Shown here: positions 31,037 to 32,380 of the stretch, one piece after another
How positions within the stretch are numbered: position 1 is the first letter of the stretch
Layout: the number at the start of each line of letters is the position of its first letter
Source: Prevotella sp. UBA7764
Lineage (GTDB): Bacteria; Bacteroidota; Bacteroidia; Bacteroidales; Bacteroidaceae
Assembly: GCA_002481295.1 (NCBI GenBank)
Contig: DLDU01000065.1
Coordinates: forward strand, 1-32,380
DNA length: 32,380 bases
Direction of reading: 5' to 3'
Translations under genes and position numbers: made by a program
The notes under the pieces: generated by a model
Seen by the model: only the letters and a program-made list of their open reading frames with translations
Databases searched by the model: none
What the model was told of the DNA's origin: nothing

Positions 31037-31510
31037 CTATTCCCGTCTCTTTCCTCCCGGCAACATCCAGGAAGCGTCTTTGTGGAAGTGGACGAGCTCA
31101 CGATAAGCGGTTGACGAGATGCTCGTCATCTCCGGACTGGCGTAGATCAGCAGGGTCTCCAAACCGCCTAACTTACGGTTGTAGTCGGCCTGCACACGCT
31201 CATATTCGAAGTCTTGTACCGACCTGACGCCTTTGACGACATAATGCGCTCCGACGCGCTGAGCGAGGTCTACGGCTAAATCATTATAAGGTATCACCTC
31301 GATACGTTTCTCACCGCTGTAGAGCCTCTGAATGGCGTTTACGCGCTCTTCTATCGAATAGGCATGTTGCTTGCGGGGATTATCCCCTACTCCAATGACC
31401 AATTTGTCGAATAGCGGCAACGCCCGCCGCACGATTTCGTCGTGTCCTATCGTAAACGGATCAAAGGAACCTACAAACAGACCTATCCGTTGTTTCTGAT
31501 CTTGATTCAT
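31037..31510 (-). CDS. coaD: Phosphopantetheine adenylyltransferase
   Basis: This 157-residue nucleotidyltransferase catalyses the fourth step of coenzyme A synthesis, transferring AMP from ATP to 4'-phosphopantetheine. The signature GSFDPFTIGH (14-23) contains the T/HxGH nucleotide-binding motif. LVIGVGDNPRKQ, VVKGVRSVQDFEYE and the C-terminal ISSTAYREL segment are present. A purine-rich AAGGAGG lies 12 nt before the ATG, unusual for this phylum. A second, out-of-frame ATG at 31520 sits only 2 nt after it and would encode a 19-codon overlapping frame. It lies between parE and ybeY on the minus strand. Confidence 0.96.
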   Translation of the reverse strand: MNQDQKQRIGLFVGSFDPFTIGHDEIVRRALPLFDKLVIGVGDNPRKQHAYSIEERVNAIQRLYSGEKRIEVIPYNDLAVDLAQRVGAHYVVKGVRSVQDFEYERVQADYNRKLGGLETLLIYASPEMTSISSTAYRELVHFHKDASWMLPGGKRRE

Positions 31511-31574
31511 AAACCGTCATATCCTCCTTCCCTTTGTGGTATCATATACTTTTCTTTGCCCTGGTTGATTAGAG

Positions 31575-31606
31575 ACATCATCCGTTTTTTAGAAGATACA
31601 TCATCC
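31575..31606 (-). repeat. Short 23-bp-period direct repeat after parE
   Basis: ACATCATCC followed by a T-run occurs at 31575-31583 and 31598-31606. It lies in the 117-bp gap between the parE stop and the coaD start. Confidence 0.55.
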
Positions 31607-31627
31607 TTTTTATCAGTGCAGATGCCT

Positions 31628-32380
31628 TTATTCTCCGTCATCGACATTTGTCTCTTCCCCCTCGGGCTTGTCCTCCTCGATCACCAAATTGTCAATGATG
31701 AAGTTCTGACGCTCCATGGTATTCTTGCCCATGTAGTATTCCAGGAGCTTCTGCACTTGGTCGTTTTTGTGCAAGGTAACCTGCTCGAGTCGGATGTCCG
31801 GGCCGATGAAATGCGCAAACTCATCGGGCGAGATCTCACCCAATCCTTTGAATCGTGTGATCTCCGGGTCGGGTCCGAGGTCACGAATCGCATCGAGACG
31901 CTCCTGGTCGGTATAGCAGTAACGGGTGATGAAGTCGCTTTTTTTCTCATTCTTCAGCAGTTTGGCATCTGCGTTAGCGATGACTTGCTTGTTCTTGATC
32001 TTAGAGCGACGGTTGCGAACACGGAAGAGTGGCGTCTGCAAGACATAGACATGGCCCTTCTTGATCAACTCGGGATAGAACTGCAAGAAGAAGGTGATGA
32101 CCAGCAAACGGATGTGCATACCGTCAACATCGGCATCGGTGGCCACGATCACTTTGTTATATCTGAGATCGTCAAGCCCATCCTCGATGTTCAAGGCTGC
32201 TTGAAGGAGGTTGAACTCTTCATTTTCATAGACCACCTTTTTAGATAGACCGAAACAGTTAAGAGGCTTTCCTCTCAGAGAGAAGACAGCCTGCGTGTTG
32301 ACGTCGCGGCTCTTGGTGATACTACCACTTGCGGAATCTCCTTCGGTGATAAAGATGGAAGATTCCTCCTTGCGGTCGTC
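31628..32380 (-). CDS. parE: DNA topoisomerase IV subunit B (C-terminal part, cut by window edge)
   Basis: About 250 C-terminal residues are present, open to the right edge. The Toprim domain is visible: [15 protein letters not shown] (E of the metal site, just inside the window), PLNCFGL, and [14 protein letters not shown] with the DxD pair. The C-terminal [20 protein letters not shown] and the acidic tail ending VDDGE follow. [14 protein letters not shown] and the short tail without a long insertion fit ParE of Bacteroidota better than GyrB. It forms the ATPase subunit of the decatenating enzyme with ParC. The N-terminal ATPase domain lies outside the window. Confidence 0.92.
   Translation of the reverse strand, partial: DDRKEESSIFITEGDSASGSITKSRDVNTQAVFSLRGKPLNCFGLSKKVVYENEEFNLLQAALNIEDGLDDLRYNKVIVATDADVDGMHIRLLVITFFLQFYPELIKKGHVYVLQTPLFRVRNRRSKIKNKQVIANADAKLLKNEKKSDFITRYCYTDQERLDAIRDLGPDPEITRFKGLGEISPDEFAHFIGPDIRLEQVTLHKNDQVQKLLEYYMGKNTMERQNFIIDNLVIEEDKPEGEETNVDDGE

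Noticed and set aside
1..32380. Search for tRNA, rRNA, riboswitches and insertion sequences
   Set aside because: No cloverleaf, rRNA segment, known riboswitch core or transposase with terminal repeats was recognised on either strand by reading.

Overview
The window looks like a chromosomal segment of a Bacteroidota bacterium, most likely Prevotella or a close relative. Four things support this. Several genes are preceded by the Bacteroidota sigma-factor -7 element TAnnTTTG. Shine-Dalgarno sequences are essentially absent. The genes include Bacteroidota-typical families (DUF4369/TlpA-type lipoproteins, PCMD and calycin-like proteins, DUF2851, a WbqC family protein, a two-gene S26 signal peptidase locus). 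ParE, RuvB, SpeA and the DEAD-box helicase read like Prevotella orthologues. The genus is inferred from remembered sequence character, not from a search.

Layout. Positions 1-2272 hold a class 1 type CRISPR array: 33 identical 31-nt repeats plus a degenerate repeat at each end, and 34 spacers. No cas gene lies in the window. Positions 2273-3033 are a gene-free junction packed with palindromic elements: four short CCCC/GGGG hairpins, a 33-bp perfect inverted pair of REP-like elements, and a 31-nt direct repeat whose 66-bp period matches the CRISPR array. A minus-strand block (3034-9254) carries topA, aroK, speA, argB and an ECF sigma factor. It links DNA topology, the shikimate pathway, arginine synthesis and arginine-to-agmatine conversion. 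Next on the minus strand are a Nudix hydrolase, two adjacent DUF4369/thioredoxin-like envelope proteins (one lacking any CXXC), and a DEAD-box RNA helicase broken by a one-base frameshift. After a 611-bp gene-free stretch comes dapB-lepB-(catalytically dead lepB paralogue)-wbqC, also on the minus strand.

From 18.9 kb the main direction switches to plus. A three-gene envelope cluster (PCMD lipoprotein, outer-membrane beta-barrel, calycin/PCMD-like protein with a C-terminal sorting-type tail) is followed by DUF2851, an acyl-CoA thioesterase, dprA, dus, ruvB, an S41 C-terminal processing protease and a small AraC-type regulator. The right end returns to the minus strand with ybeY, coaD and the 3' part of parE, which is cut by the window edge.

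Most of the window is housekeeping. The unusual parts are the CRISPR edge and its repeat-rich junction, the signal peptidase pseudoenzyme, the cysteine-less thioredoxin-like lipoprotein, the three-gene envelope cluster, and a recurring habit of 21-23-bp tandem duplications in intergenic DNA. No tRNA or rRNA genes, complete insertion sequences or transposase genes were found.
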